Origin: Bifidobacterium gallicum DSM 20093 = LMG 11596
GTDB lineage: Bacteria > Actinomycetota > Actinomycetes > Actinomycetales > Bifidobacteriaceae
Direction of reading: 5' to 3'
Assembly: GCF_000741205.1 (NCBI RefSeq)
Contig: NZ_JGYW01000011.1
Location: 1-64,000 of the forward strand
Length of the DNA stretch: 64,000 nucleotides
Shown: piece after piece, positions 49,067-58,074 of the stretch
How the letters are laid out: each line of letters opens with the position of its first letter
Numbering within the stretch: the first letter of the stretch is position 1
The notes under the pieces: generated by a model
Told to the model about the DNA's origin: nothing
Seen by the model: only the letters and a program-made list of their open reading frames with translations
Database searches by the model: none
Translations under genes and position numbers: made by a program

Positions 49067-50164
49067 TCAGCTTTTGCTGACGTTAAATTTGAATTCGACA
49101 ATGTCGCCATCTTGCATCACGTAGTCTTTGCCTTCGATGCGCAGCTTGCCTTCCTCCTTGATGGCGGGAATCGAGCCGTTGGCAGCTACAAAATCGTCAT
49201 AAGAGACCACGTCGGCCTTGATGAAGCCTTTCTCGAAGTCCGTGTGAATCACGCCAGCGGCTTGCGGAGCGGTCCATCCCTGGTGGATTTGCCAGGCGCG
49301 CACTTCCTTCTCGCCGGCCGTCAGGAATGTCTGCAGGCCTAGGATGTCAAAGCCCACACGGGCCAACTGGTCGAGACCGGATTCCTCGAGACCGGCGTCA
49401 GCGAGCATTTCACGGGCATCAGCTTCATCGAGTTCCGTCAGTTCCGATTCGAACTGTGCATTGAGGAAGATGGCGGGAGCTGGAGCCACTGATGCGGCCA
49501 GCTTGTTCTTGAATTCCTCATTCGTCAATTCGGCATCATCCACGTTGAACACGTAAATGAACGGCTTGGCCGTCAACAAGTGCAAGTCATAAATGTCAGC
49601 CTTATCGATCTCGCCGGCTTGGGCAGCTTGATCAATCGTGCGGCCCGATTCCAGAATCTGCTTGGCCTTCTTGACGGCCTCCATGTATGACGGCTCAATC
49701 TTCTTGCCGCGCAAATCCTTTTCCAATTTGGGCAGTGCATTGTCGATCGTCTGCATGTCGGCAAGAATCAGCTCGGTATTGATCGTGTCGATGTCGTCTG
49801 CCGGGTCCACATGTCCGTTGACATGCACAATGTCGTCATCTTCAAATGCGCGCACGACCTCGCAAATGGCATCGGCTTCACGGATGTTGGCAAGGAACTT
49901 GTTGCCCAAGCCTTCTCCCTCAGACGCACCCTTGACAATGCCTGCAATGTCGACAAACGTCACTGTGGCCGGCACCACTTTCTGCGTGTGCACGAGCTCG
50001 GCCAATACAGGCAGGCGCTTGTCCGGCAATGGAACCACACCTGTATTGGGCTCGATTGTGGCGAACGGATAGTTTTCCGCCAACACGTTATTACGGGTCA
50101 ACGCATTGAACATGGTGGACTTGCCAACATTGGGCAAGCCGACAATTCCGATAGTAAGAGACAT
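49067..50164 (-). CDS. ychF: ribosome-binding ATPase YchF
   Basis: The 365-residue OBG-family protein has GIVGLPNVGKSTMFNALT (Walker A), NYPFATIEPNTGVVPLPD, FVDIAGIVKGASEGEGLGNKFLANIREADAI and a NVDDAELTNE element in place of NKxD, as expected for YchF, which binds ATP. The TGS domain closes the protein (ADVVSYDDFVAANGSIPA, GKDYVMQDGDIVEFKFNV). It starts at 50164 (MSLTIGIVG); the preceding ten-residue extension is not conserved. Confidence 0.96.
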   Translation of the reverse strand: MSLTIGIVGLPNVGKSTMFNALTRNNVLAENYPFATIEPNTGVVPLPDKRLPVLAELVHTQKVVPATVTFVDIAGIVKGASEGEGLGNKFLANIREADAICEVVRAFEDDDIVHVNGHVDPADDIDTINTELILADMQTIDNALPKLEKDLRGKKIEPSYMEAVKKAKQILESGRTIDQAAQAGEIDKADIYDLHLLTAKPFIYVFNVDDAELTNEEFKNKLAASVAPAPAIFLNAQFESELTELDEADAREMLADAGLEESGLDQLARVGFDILGLQTFLTAGEKEVRAWQIHQGWTAPQAAGVIHTDFEKGFIKADVVSYDDFVAANGSIPAIKEEGKLRIEGKDYVMQDGDIVEFKFNVSKS

Positions 50165-50203
50165 GGCTACCAGCCTAGCGATGCCACAGCACAAGCGATT
50201 GCT

Positions 50204-51124
50204 TTAGACAGCCAAGAACGATTCGACTTCCTCTTCGCTGACAAATCCTTGCGCAGCACCATCCACCCGAATCTTCAACGCGGCAAAAGCCTGAGCGCGT
50301 TGAAGCGCATCGCGCACAGGCAACCCTTGCACGCGGTAATGCACAAATGCCGCAAACAATGCGTCCCCCGCTCCCACTGTATTGACCACATCATCAACAT
50401 GGCAGGCTGGCAACGAGTCAACCACCACATCAGCAGTATCCGCAGTATCCGTGCCCAGACCGCTGCGATCGATGAAGCACACGCCCTGCTCGCCACATCC
50501 CATGACCAGCACCCGCGCCGGCGACACGGCAGCCAGCTCCTGCAAAAACTCGGCTTCATGACCTTTCACGGCTTCATTCGACAGGAACAGCACATCGGCG
50601 TTCACTATGAAATCATGGTTGTATTCATCATTGACATTGCTCAACGTATGCACATCCGTGGCAATAGGAACACCTGCGGCACGAGCCGCTCCAAGCAAAT
50701 CCCGATTGAACGCGATATTGCATAGCACTGCGATGTCGCAGTCTTGGAACAATCCCCGATCAGCCGGGTAACGGCAATCCTGGATATCTTTCAGATCGCA
50801 ATAAATTTGGCGTCGTCCGCTCGGATCATGCAATACCACGCTCGTTGGCGTGGCCTTCAACGAGGTACGAATGTTGCGTGTGTCAATGCCTTCGTCCGCC
50901 AATTCGTTGAGGACCATACGGCCACATGCGTCATCGCCCACATACGAACACAAATCAACGCTGTCGCCCAGTGTGGTGAGCGCTTTGGCCACGTTGACGC
51001 CGACGCCTGAAACATCAACATTCACGCCAAAGAACGGATAGTCAATCGGATAATAGTCCACTGGGAACTGCCGGACGGGAGCGTTCGCTTCAACATTGGC
51101 CAAGCCGGAAACCAGGATATGCAT
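50204..51124 (-). CDS. PfkB-family carbohydrate or nucleoside kinase
   Basis: The 306-residue kinase has an N-terminal GVNVDVSGVGVNVAKALTTLGDSVDLCSYVGDDACG and the C-terminal ATP-site motif NTVGAGDALFAAFVHY, in which the catalytic Asp of GAGD is kept although the first residue is Asn rather than Asp. The lid segment and substrate site resemble ribokinase-like proteins, but I cannot name the sugar. The start at 51124 (MHILVSGL) has GGAGG 11 nt upstream. It is 39 nt upstream of ychF on the same strand, so they may be co-transcribed. Confidence 0.83.
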   Translation of the reverse strand: MHILVSGLANVEANAPVRQFPVDYYPIDYPFFGVNVDVSGVGVNVAKALTTLGDSVDLCSYVGDDACGRMVLNELADEGIDTRNIRTSLKATPTSVVLHDPSGRRQIYCDLKDIQDCRYPADRGLFQDCDIAVLCNIAFNRDLLGAARAAGVPIATDVHTLSNVNDEYNHDFIVNADVLFLSNEAVKGHEAEFLQELAAVSPARVLVMGCGEQGVCFIDRSGLGTDTADTADVVVDSLPACHVDDVVNTVGAGDALFAAFVHYRVQGLPVRDALQRAQAFAALKIRVDGAAQGFVSEEEVESFLAV

Positions 51125-51257
51125 GAGCGTGCCATCCTCCAATCAGCTGCAATCAGTCGCAGCCTCGACACAAAACTTGCGTATATTCTAACAATACAGC
51201 CGGTGGTCCAGAGCGGAGCATTATGAGCCCATCGCCAGGACGCAACTCATCATGCAA

Positions 51258-51968
51258 TCAGGTGCGCTTGCGCTGGCGCCTACCCCCATGCCGCTTGCGA
51301 GTCACGCCACCTTGCGCGAGCTGATGGTCCAGCTGCGCCTCGAGCCATGCGATACGCTCTTGCTGGCTCAACGTTTGCTGTGCAAGCCGGGCGATTTGAT
51401 TGTTTTGCTCCTCCAATCGCTGGGTTTGCTCATCGAGTTGGCACAGTTGTTCGTCAATCGTGTCCATCTGTTCGTGCAGCGCGCTGTCATAATCATCAAT
51501 GAGTTCCTGGGCTTGGAACGGATTCAAGGCCACATGGTCGCCCGTAGCTTGCGGATCAAATGGCGTGTGTTCATCGACTTTGGCGTACTGGTCGGGCCAT
51601 TGGTGCGCAGCAATCAAGAAAGCCCGGTGCAATGCTGCGACGGCACGTAACGCGTCAGGTTCACCAATGCCACGCCCATGAGCCGCCGCGTTGCCTGCAA
51701 AGCGCACAATGTCAAGATCATGAATCAGGTGCAGGTCCGCGAGTTCACGGAAATCTGGATCGGATAGTTGATCGCGCAAGGCAATAGGCTCATCACTGGG
51801 GCCGGCCAATTGGAACACAAAATAATACAGGTAATCAGTCAGCGCATATGCCGCACGCCGCGCATAAAAACAGGCCACAGCATAGTCGGCATGCAGGTAG
51901 GCTTCAGCGAGCGCGCAATCGTCGTACATGTCAGGGAACACGTCATACACGAAATCAAAATTGCCCAA
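51258..51968 (-). CDS. DUF4145-like protein with C-terminal coiled coil
   Basis: The first 125 residues read NFDFVYDVFPDMYDDCALAEAYL, ADYAVACFYARRAAYALTDYLYYF and LHLIHDLDIVRFAGNAAAHG, the pattern of DUF4145, often found at the start of HsdR and other nuclease or defence proteins. A long coiled coil follows (DEQLCQLDEQTQRLEEQNNQIARLAQQ) and a basic tail, RKRHGGRRQRKRT. No catalytic domain is present, so this is a stand-alone protein of unknown function. The start is uncertain: TTG at 51968 with GAGG upstream fits the domain, while the open frame extends to 52064. Confidence 0.6.
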   Translation of the reverse strand: MGNFDFVYDVFPDMYDDCALAEAYLHADYAVACFYARRAAYALTDYLYYFVFQLAGPSDEPIALRDQLSDPDFRELADLHLIHDLDIVRFAGNAAAHGRGIGEPDALRAVAALHRAFLIAAHQWPDQYAKVDEHTPFDPQATGDHVALNPFQAQELIDDYDSALHEQMDTIDEQLCQLDEQTQRLEEQNNQIARLAQQTLSQQERIAWLEAQLDHQLAQGGVTRKRHGGRRQRKRT

Positions 51969-52080
51969 CCCTTCACCTCGATTCCCGCCATCACAATGCC
52001 ATCCCCTGCAGCCTTGCGGCTGCCAGAGCACCTCGGCATCTTGGCACCTCAATGCCCTTGACATCTTCGCTTATTATACG

Positions 52081-52104
52081 AAAAACCGCCGCGGAATGCG
52101 GCGG
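52081..52104 (-). terminator. proC terminator
   Basis: On the minus strand CCGCCGC and GCGGCGG form a 7-bp stem with loop ATTCC, followed by TTTTT, about 90 nt beyond the proC stop. Confidence 0.75.
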
Positions 52105-52195
52105 CTATGACATTAAGGAAATTATCATGTCGTCTGTCATGATACTTGACGGCACTCGGCCATGCAATAAGCCAAGCCATCAGATCATGAGACCG

Positions 52196-52996
52196 TCACT
52201 GTTCGATCGCATCAATGGCCTTGATCACCTCACCTCGGAACGCGGACTCCTCCAAGCTGGCCACACCCTTGATTGTGGTGCCGCCAGGGCTGCACACGGC
52301 GTCTTTCATGGCACCTGGATGCTGATCGGATGCCAGATACAATGCGCCGACACCTTCAATCATCTTGGCGGCCAAACGGTAGGCTGTGGCACGTGGCAAA
52401 CCGTATTTGACGCCCGCATCTCCCAACGCTTCCAAATACATGTCGGTGAACGCGGGAGCGCAACCGGCGATACACATACCAATGCCCATGTGTTCGGTGT
52501 TGACGCGTTCCACCAGGCTGATTGAGCCCAGCAACTGTTCAAACAGCACACGCTGGTCATCCTTGAGCGTGTGTACGGCTTCCGTCACGAGCACGCCCTT
52601 GCCCACGGCCATCGGCGTGTTCGGAATCGTGCATTGCACATGGATGTGTTCGTGCTTGTCGCCAAACAGGTGTTCATAATCAGCCAACGTCCAGCCGGCG
52701 GCGATCGAGACAATGAACGAGTCGCGGTCGGCCAGCAGATCCGTCATCGGCTGCAATACTGATGCAATCTGGTAGGGCTTGATCGCGACAATGATCATCT
52801 TTGCCGCATCGGCAACTTCTTCGGCGGTTTGCACGGCTTTGACACCATATTTGGCTGCGTTGCGCTCCAACCGGTCGAAATGCGCGGCGCACGCGATAAT
52901 CTGCTCACCGGTGACCACGCCAGCCTCGATCAGGCCTTTGGTGATGGCCTGCGCCATGTTGCCAAATCCGATGAATCCTACGGTGAAATCGCTCAT
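52196..52996 (-). CDS. proC: pyrroline-5-carboxylate reductase
   Basis: The 266-residue enzyme makes the last step of proline synthesis. It has the Rossmann start GFIGFGNMAQAITKGL, IIVAIKPYQIASVL, SIAAGWTL, CTIPNTPMAVGKGVL and the C-terminal signature DAVCSPGGTTIKGVASLEE. The start at 52996 (MSDFTV) follows AAAGGGA; a longer frame to 53044 adds a basic non-conserved stretch. The proline iminopeptidase gene lies upstream on the same strand, which would feed and use the same amino acid. Confidence 0.96.
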   Translation of the reverse strand: MSDFTVGFIGFGNMAQAITKGLIEAGVVTGEQIIACAAHFDRLERNAAKYGVKAVQTAEEVADAAKMIIVAIKPYQIASVLQPMTDLLADRDSFIVSIAAGWTLADYEHLFGDKHEHIHVQCTIPNTPMAVGKGVLVTEAVHTLKDDQRVLFEQLLGSISLVERVNTEHMGIGMCIAGCAPAFTDMYLEALGDAGVKYGLPRATAYRLAAKMIEGVGALYLASDQHPGAMKDAVCSPGGTTIKGVASLEESAFRGEVIKAIDAIEQ

Positions 52997-53130
52997 GATC
53001 GTCCCTTTCCGTCCGCCAGTGCTTGATCGTCTGGCATGGCTCAAGTGTTGCTGGCATTCACCTTAGCCGCCGATGTCACCAAGAGAACCCCGTGTTTCGG
53101 CTCGATGGCGAACAGCGCACGTTAGCGCTG

Positions 53131-54531
53131 TCAATACAGCGGTTCCAAGTCGCCGCGATCCAATGCCAGTTCGTACAGATGTTTGAATACTACGGGCCCG
53201 TGCACGCCATCATGTTCAAACTCGTTCGTCACCCAAGCATGTGCATTGCCCAAGCGTGACAGTGTGTCGAGTGAAAGCGTGGCGTCCACATACATGTCGT
53301 CGAAATACACGGCGGCTTGCAATGGCACTTCGTTGCGTGCCAACTGGTCGGCGTCATAGATGCGCCCGAAATGCGTGTCTTGCATCAGCACATCCATTGC
53401 CGGCCTGAATGGCCGCAACTCACGCTCCTGCTCAAACATCCATGGGAAAATGGCTTCCCCGAAGAACAGCAACGGCCTGGCCTCCGGACTGAATTGCGGT
53501 TGGGATGCCACCACATGAGCGGCCGCCCAGTTGATTGGCTCCTCAAGCTCACCGTTCGCATAAATGAATTCCTGAAGTGGCCAATACAATGCGCGCGAAT
53601 ACGTGTGCTCCCCCACTTCATGCACGAATGCGTCGGTCAGTGCATCCCTAGGATCCATCTGCAAGGATGGAGCGTCGCCCGAGCCCGTGCGGAACGCTGT
53701 GTCGAACAGCCAGTGCAATGTTTCAAAGCTGGGTTTCATGCCGAGGCATTGCCCCACGGTTTGCAGGCGCGGCACGCTCAGCACATCACCATTGGGCAAT
53801 AGCACCGGTGTGTCGTTACGCTGGGCGGCCGTCAGGAAATCGGCGACGGCGGCCACGCGCTGCTTGTCGTGCTTGTAACGCGCGTAATACTGTTCGGTTT
53901 TGCGTTGCATGCGCGGCACTGTATGCTCGTAGACTTCAGTTGCCGAGGCTGGCACGTGCGGAATACCGCCTGTTGTGAAGCATGCAGCGAGCGCTTGTGG
54001 GAACAACGACAGGTAGGTCAGTGTCAGGAATCCGCCGTAGCTTTGGCCTAAGGTCACGAGTTGGCGACCTTCGAATCTGGTCAATCGCAGGTGTTCAAAA
54101 TCACGGATGATCGAGTCGGCGAGGAAATGTTTGAGATAGTCTGCGGCTTGTGTGCCGCTCATGCCGGCGATGGTGCGCGCGTCCACGTGTGAGGATCGTC
54201 CGGTGCCGCGCTGGTCAGGCAGGATGACATGGAAATGTTGGATGGCTTGCGCAATCCACCCATCCGATTCAGGGTTCATCGGCCGCGGGGCCGCTCCGCC
54301 CGGACCGCCTTGCAGGAACATCAGGAACGGCAGGTCCGCGTGCACATGTTCCGGCGCGTCCACCACACGGTAGAACACGTCGATTGTCTCTGCGCTCACG
54401 GTATGTCCCGGTTCATTGCCGGTCCAGTCGAGTGGCACTTGGATTGATGATTCCTCAATATGCAACCCTGGCACAGCATAGCGTCGCGTACCGCTACGTT
54501 GCTGCATGGGCTGGTTGCCGGAAATGTTCAT
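53131..54531 (-). CDS. pip: proline iminopeptidase (alpha/beta hydrolase, S33)
   Basis: The 466-residue protein has the S33 landmarks: FLMFLQGGPGGAAP (oxyanion loop), LPDQRGTGRSS and LGQSYGGFLTLTYL with the nucleophile Ser. Its length matches the larger iminopeptidase type. The acid and His are probably in the last third (around NEFEHDGVHGPVVF). It removes N-terminal proline from peptides. No signal peptide is visible, so it is cytoplasmic. ATG 54531 has GAGG 8 nt upstream. It is divergent from the histidine kinase with an 84-nt gap. Confidence 0.88.
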   Translation of the reverse strand: MNISGNQPMQQRSGTRRYAVPGLHIEESSIQVPLDWTGNEPGHTVSAETIDVFYRVVDAPEHVHADLPFLMFLQGGPGGAAPRPMNPESDGWIAQAIQHFHVILPDQRGTGRSSHVDARTIAGMSGTQAADYLKHFLADSIIRDFEHLRLTRFEGRQLVTLGQSYGGFLTLTYLSLFPQALAACFTTGGIPHVPASATEVYEHTVPRMQRKTEQYYARYKHDKQRVAAVADFLTAAQRNDTPVLLPNGDVLSVPRLQTVGQCLGMKPSFETLHWLFDTAFRTGSGDAPSLQMDPRDALTDAFVHEVGEHTYSRALYWPLQEFIYANGELEEPINWAAAHVVASQPQFSPEARPLLFFGEAIFPWMFEQERELRPFRPAMDVLMQDTHFGRIYDADQLARNEVPLQAAVYFDDMYVDATLSLDTLSRLGNAHAWVTNEFEHDGVHGPVVFKHLYELALDRGDLEPLY

Positions 54532-54615
54532 GGGTGGACCTCGCCGCCGTACCTGCTGTCAATCATCCGTGAGACGGATATCCGATGCCATTATAACTGC
54601 GCTAGGGTTAGCTTC

Positions 54616-57090
54616 ATGCGCAGCGTATGGAAATGGTGGCAGCAGCATGTCATCGTACAGGATGCCGCCTTGGCCGTAGTGTTGCTCATATTCTTCGCAG
54701 GGCCGTTATCGATGAACAACGATGTGGGGTTGTTGTGGGCTTTCCCCGAGTGGGTGTGCTTCTTATGGACAATTGCAGCGACAATACCGTTTGTGTTTCA
54801 TCGACGCTATCCGGTCGGTGCAGCCAATGCGTTCATTATCATTGTGACGTTGCAAATGCTGGTCGGCCCGCTCGCGGTCATCGGCGATGTCATGGGGATG
54901 CCGGTGCTCTATACGCTGATTGTGCGCGTACCCAAACAACGTTCCAGACGCTATATCGCGTTGGCATACCTGTACATCACGATTGACATGCTGTTGATTG
55001 CGGTGACGTGGACGTTTGGTTCGTTGTTCATGCGTAAGGAATTCGGCAACATAGCGTTGGATTTGACCGTCTTCAATTTCGCTGTGATGTGGGTGTTTTA
55101 TGCGATTATTGTCACGCCTACCGTTATCGCAGGGTTTTGGCAGCGGGCTCGCCAATCCACGATGCAGATGCTGCGTTTGCGCAATGCGGCATTGCAGGAA
55201 TCCGAACAGGAGCAGCAGCGTATTGCTGCTGAAGCCGAAAGGGCCCGTATTGCGCGTGACATGCATGACGTGGTGGCCCATACACTGTCCACGATCATTA
55301 TCCAATCGGATGGCGGCCGGTATGCGGCGGCCCATGATGCCCAATTGGCCCGGTCGGTCATGCAAACCATTGAACATGAATCACATGACGCGTTGCATGC
55401 CATGCATGACGTGTTGCAAACGCTCTCCCCCGAGCCGGCGACCAAGGCGAACCCGTTGGACGCACACCCTTGCGCCACACCCCAGGATGTTGCAGTGCCA
55501 CCCCAAGCACAAGAGCAGGCGCAAACCATTGACAAGCATTCCGTGGCCATGGCCGCGCAGCATGCCGCCGACGCAACGGCTTGCGTTAATGATGCGCGCT
55601 CCGGTGACACGCATGCCATTGATGTCATCCTCGCCGACGCCATGCGTATCGACCCGACAATGCAAGTGGACCATGTGGTACATGGATCGCGCCGCAGCGA
55701 TCTTGATGCGTCACACACTGATGCGATCGTGCATGTGCTGCAGGAATCATTGACAAACATTCGCCGCCATGCCGGCCGCCATGCGCGCGTATCGATCAAG
55801 GAAGACTGGCAACCGCAATCGTTGACCTTGACCATCACCAACGATGCGGGCACGCCAACATCAGACGCCCGGCCCCCGGCCGCGTTGACTGGACACGGCT
55901 TCGGGCTGATCGGTTTGCGCGAACGCATGCAAGCATTGGACGGCACTTTCGACGCCACGGCGCAACCTGACCATGGATTCCAAGTGCATGCACAGTTGCC
56001 ATTGCCGTCTGCGGTGCGTCGGCGGCATGTCAAACCGCGTTTGCTCAGCGCGTTGCGATCGCGGCCTATCGAACAAGCCAATGTGCCACATGACGTGCAC
56101 ATGAACCGTATTGAACGCTTCTCACGATGGACAGAACGGCATTATGTGCTGATGGACACGTGCATAGCCGTGCTGCTCGGACTGATTTTTGGTGAGGCGT
56201 CCGACACCGTAATCAATCCCTCGCCGTTCAATCCGCCGGTCACACCGACCATGCAACTGCCCATGTATTACCTGCTGCTGACCGGCATCGTCATCGCGTT
56301 GTCCATGCGCCGTAGATTCCCGCGATGCAGTGCGCTCGCGACGGCCATGTTGATGTTCCTGCAATTGGTCGTATTGACGCCCATTTACTTAGCTGACGTC
56401 GTGTTTACGTTGTTGTCGGTGTATTCCGTCATCACGTATGGCAAACGTGGCACAATCGCCTGGGTCATTCCGCTTTGCGCAGCCGGATCGATTGCCTTCG
56501 GACTCAAATGCGGGGCTCTCGGAGCCGGATACCATACGTTATGGCATGCGCTTATAGGCGTACGCGACGTGCCTTCAGCCGGATTGAACTTGGAAAGCAC
56601 GATTCTGGAATTCACGTTCTTGTCGTTTGCACTCTGCATGTCTGAAGTGTTCGCGGCGTTGTGGTCACGTTCAAAAGCGTCCAATACGCTGTTGTTGCAG
56701 CAGCGCGAACACACGTTGCAAGACATGCGGCGCAAGCAAGCCGTCCAGGCGGCCAATGAGGAGCGCAGCCGCATCAGTGCGCAAATCCAACAAGATGTCA
56801 ACCAGGTGCTCACGAGCGTGGCCGCACAAGCCACAGCCGGCATCCGTATGATTGATACGGCCAGCGCACAAGGCGCGACCCCGACCAGCAATCAGATCAC
56901 GCAAGCGTTTGCACGTATTGGTCAGGAAGGACGCATGGCTCTGGCACGTATGCGTGAATTGCTCGGCGTGCTGCGTAGCACGGCCAGCAGCGACACCGAC
57001 GACGCAACGCATACCCAGCCCATGGCATTGACTCCGGCCGCGCCATTGGAGCAACAACTGCAACACCATCAGAAAGGAGCAACAGCATGA
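54616..57090 (+). CDS. sensor histidine kinase with a second, degenerate sensor half
   Basis: The 824-residue membrane protein starts at 54616 (MRSVWKWWQQH, AGGG upstream). Several TM helices precede a HisKA_3 domain with RIARDMHDVVAHTLS (phospho-accepting H217) and an HATPase with LTNIRRHAGRHARVSI and GHGFGLIGLRERMQ. A second membrane block follows (about residues 510-680), then a second HisKA_3-like helix pair, EERSRISAQIQQDV, in which the His is Gln (Q725). No second ATPase domain follows. A low-complexity loop rich in Ala, Asp and His splits the first kinase core. It overlaps the response regulator by four bases, so it is its probable partner. Confidence 0.85.
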   Translation: MRSVWKWWQQHVIVQDAALAVVLLIFFAGPLSMNNDVGLLWAFPEWVCFLWTIAATIPFVFHRRYPVGAANAFIIIVTLQMLVGPLAVIGDVMGMPVLYTLIVRVPKQRSRRYIALAYLYITIDMLLIAVTWTFGSLFMRKEFGNIALDLTVFNFAVMWVFYAIIVTPTVIAGFWQRARQSTMQMLRLRNAALQESEQEQQRIAAEAERARIARDMHDVVAHTLSTIIIQSDGGRYAAAHDAQLARSVMQTIEHESHDALHAMHDVLQTLSPEPATKANPLDAHPCATPQDVAVPPQAQEQAQTIDKHSVAMAAQHAADATACVNDARSGDTHAIDVILADAMRIDPTMQVDHVVHGSRRSDLDASHTDAIVHVLQESLTNIRRHAGRHARVSIKEDWQPQSLTLTITNDAGTPTSDARPPAALTGHGFGLIGLRERMQALDGTFDATAQPDHGFQVHAQLPLPSAVRRRHVKPRLLSALRSRPIEQANVPHDVHMNRIERFSRWTERHYVLMDTCIAVLLGLIFGEASDTVINPSPFNPPVTPTMQLPMYYLLLTGIVIALSMRRRFPRCSALATAMLMFLQLVVLTPIYLADVVFTLLSVYSVITYGKRGTIAWVIPLCAAGSIAFGLKCGALGAGYHTLWHALIGVRDVPSAGLNLESTILEFTFLSFALCMSEVFAALWSRSKASNTLLLQQREHTLQDMRRKQAVQAANEERSRISAQIQQDVNQVLTSVAAQATAGIRMIDTASAQGATPTSNQITQAFARIGQEGRMALARMRELLGVLRSTASSDTDDATHTQPMALTPAAPLEQQLQHHQKGATA

Positions 57091-57914
57091 GCGCCACGTC
57101 CGCGAATCCGTCAATCATGCGACTTGGCATCGCCACCGCATTGCCTACTACACCGGGCGGCGCATCCTCACCAATCCGTGTCATCATCGCCGATGACCAG
57201 GAACTCGTGAGCGCGGGCTTCGCAATGGTCATCAATTCGCAACCCGACATGCATGTGGTGGGCAAAGCGGCCAACGGCGCCGAAGCGGTAGCGTTGGCCC
57301 AAACGTTGCATCCTGATGTGGTGCTCATGGATGTGCGCATGCCAGGCATGGACGGCATTGAGGCCACACGGCAAATTTGCCTCGACACCAACAGCACGCC
57401 ACCCACGCGCGTGATCATTTTGACGACGTTTGATCTTGATGAATACGTGATGGCCGCGATCAATGCCGGAGCATCCGGATTCCTGCTCAAAGACACCGAG
57501 CCGGAAACCTTGCTCAGTTCCATCCGTACAGTGCGTGACGGCAACGCGATCATCGCGCCCACGGCCACGAAGCGTCTGATTGAACAAATGATGCACCATG
57601 GATTCGTCGGTGCCGCCCCCTCCACAGGAGCCGCCAACAACACGCAGACCCAACCGTCATCCTCATCACGACCCCAAACCGGTACCGCTGCTACCGACAC
57701 CCCGTACACCGATCCTGAGCTGGCGTTGTTGACCGACCGCGAGCGCGAAGTGCTGATTGAAGTGGCCCACGGGTTGTCGAATCAGGTGATTGCCAGCAAA
57801 CTGTTCATTTCATTGCCGACCGTCAAAACACATGTGGCGCACATCCTGTCCAAAATCCATGCGCGCGACCGCGTCCAAGCCGTAGTATTCGCCTACGAAA
57901 ACCATTTGGTGTGA
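57087..57914 (+). CDS. NarL/LuxR-type response regulator
   Basis: ATG overlaps the kinase stop (ATGA), so the pair is translationally coupled. The 275-residue protein has about 30 non-conserved residues, then a receiver domain (VIIADDQELVSAGFAMVI; phospho-acceptor D82 in MDVRMPGMDG; ILTTFDLDEYV; GFLLKDTEPE). A Ser/Thr/Gln-rich linker and a LuxR-type HTH follow (LLTDREREVLIEVAHGLSNQVIASKLFISLPTVKTHVAHI). It probably acts on nearby genes; the convergent ABC exporter is the obvious candidate. Confidence 0.93.
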   Translation: MSATSANPSIMRLGIATALPTTPGGASSPIRVIIADDQELVSAGFAMVINSQPDMHVVGKAANGAEAVALAQTLHPDVVLMDVRMPGMDGIEATRQICLDTNSTPPTRVIILTTFDLDEYVMAAINAGASGFLLKDTEPETLLSSIRTVRDGNAIIAPTATKRLIEQMMHHGFVGAAPSTGAANNTQTQPSSSSRPQTGTAATDTPYTDPELALLTDREREVLIEVAHGLSNQVIASKLFISLPTVKTHVAHILSKIHARDRVQAVVFAYENHLV

Positions 57915-57970
57915 TGTTTGCCCAACCTTGACCGATCCAGCACGTTGACATCTCCCGCATCCAGGCATCG

Positions 57971-58011
57971 TGAAGGCCGGAACACCGCCACTGCACATGT
58001 TCCGGCCTTCA
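57971..58011. terminator. terminator between the response regulator and the ABC permease gene
   Basis: TGAAGGCCGGAACA (57971-57984) pairs with TGTTCCGGCCTTCA (57998-58011) around a 13-nt loop. The flanking genes converge here. Confidence 0.75.
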
Positions 58012-58074
58012 CCATATCTCGATTGAGTACTTCCTGTCACGGCGCCTCGTCGGCATCCGCGTTGCCGAGCATTC

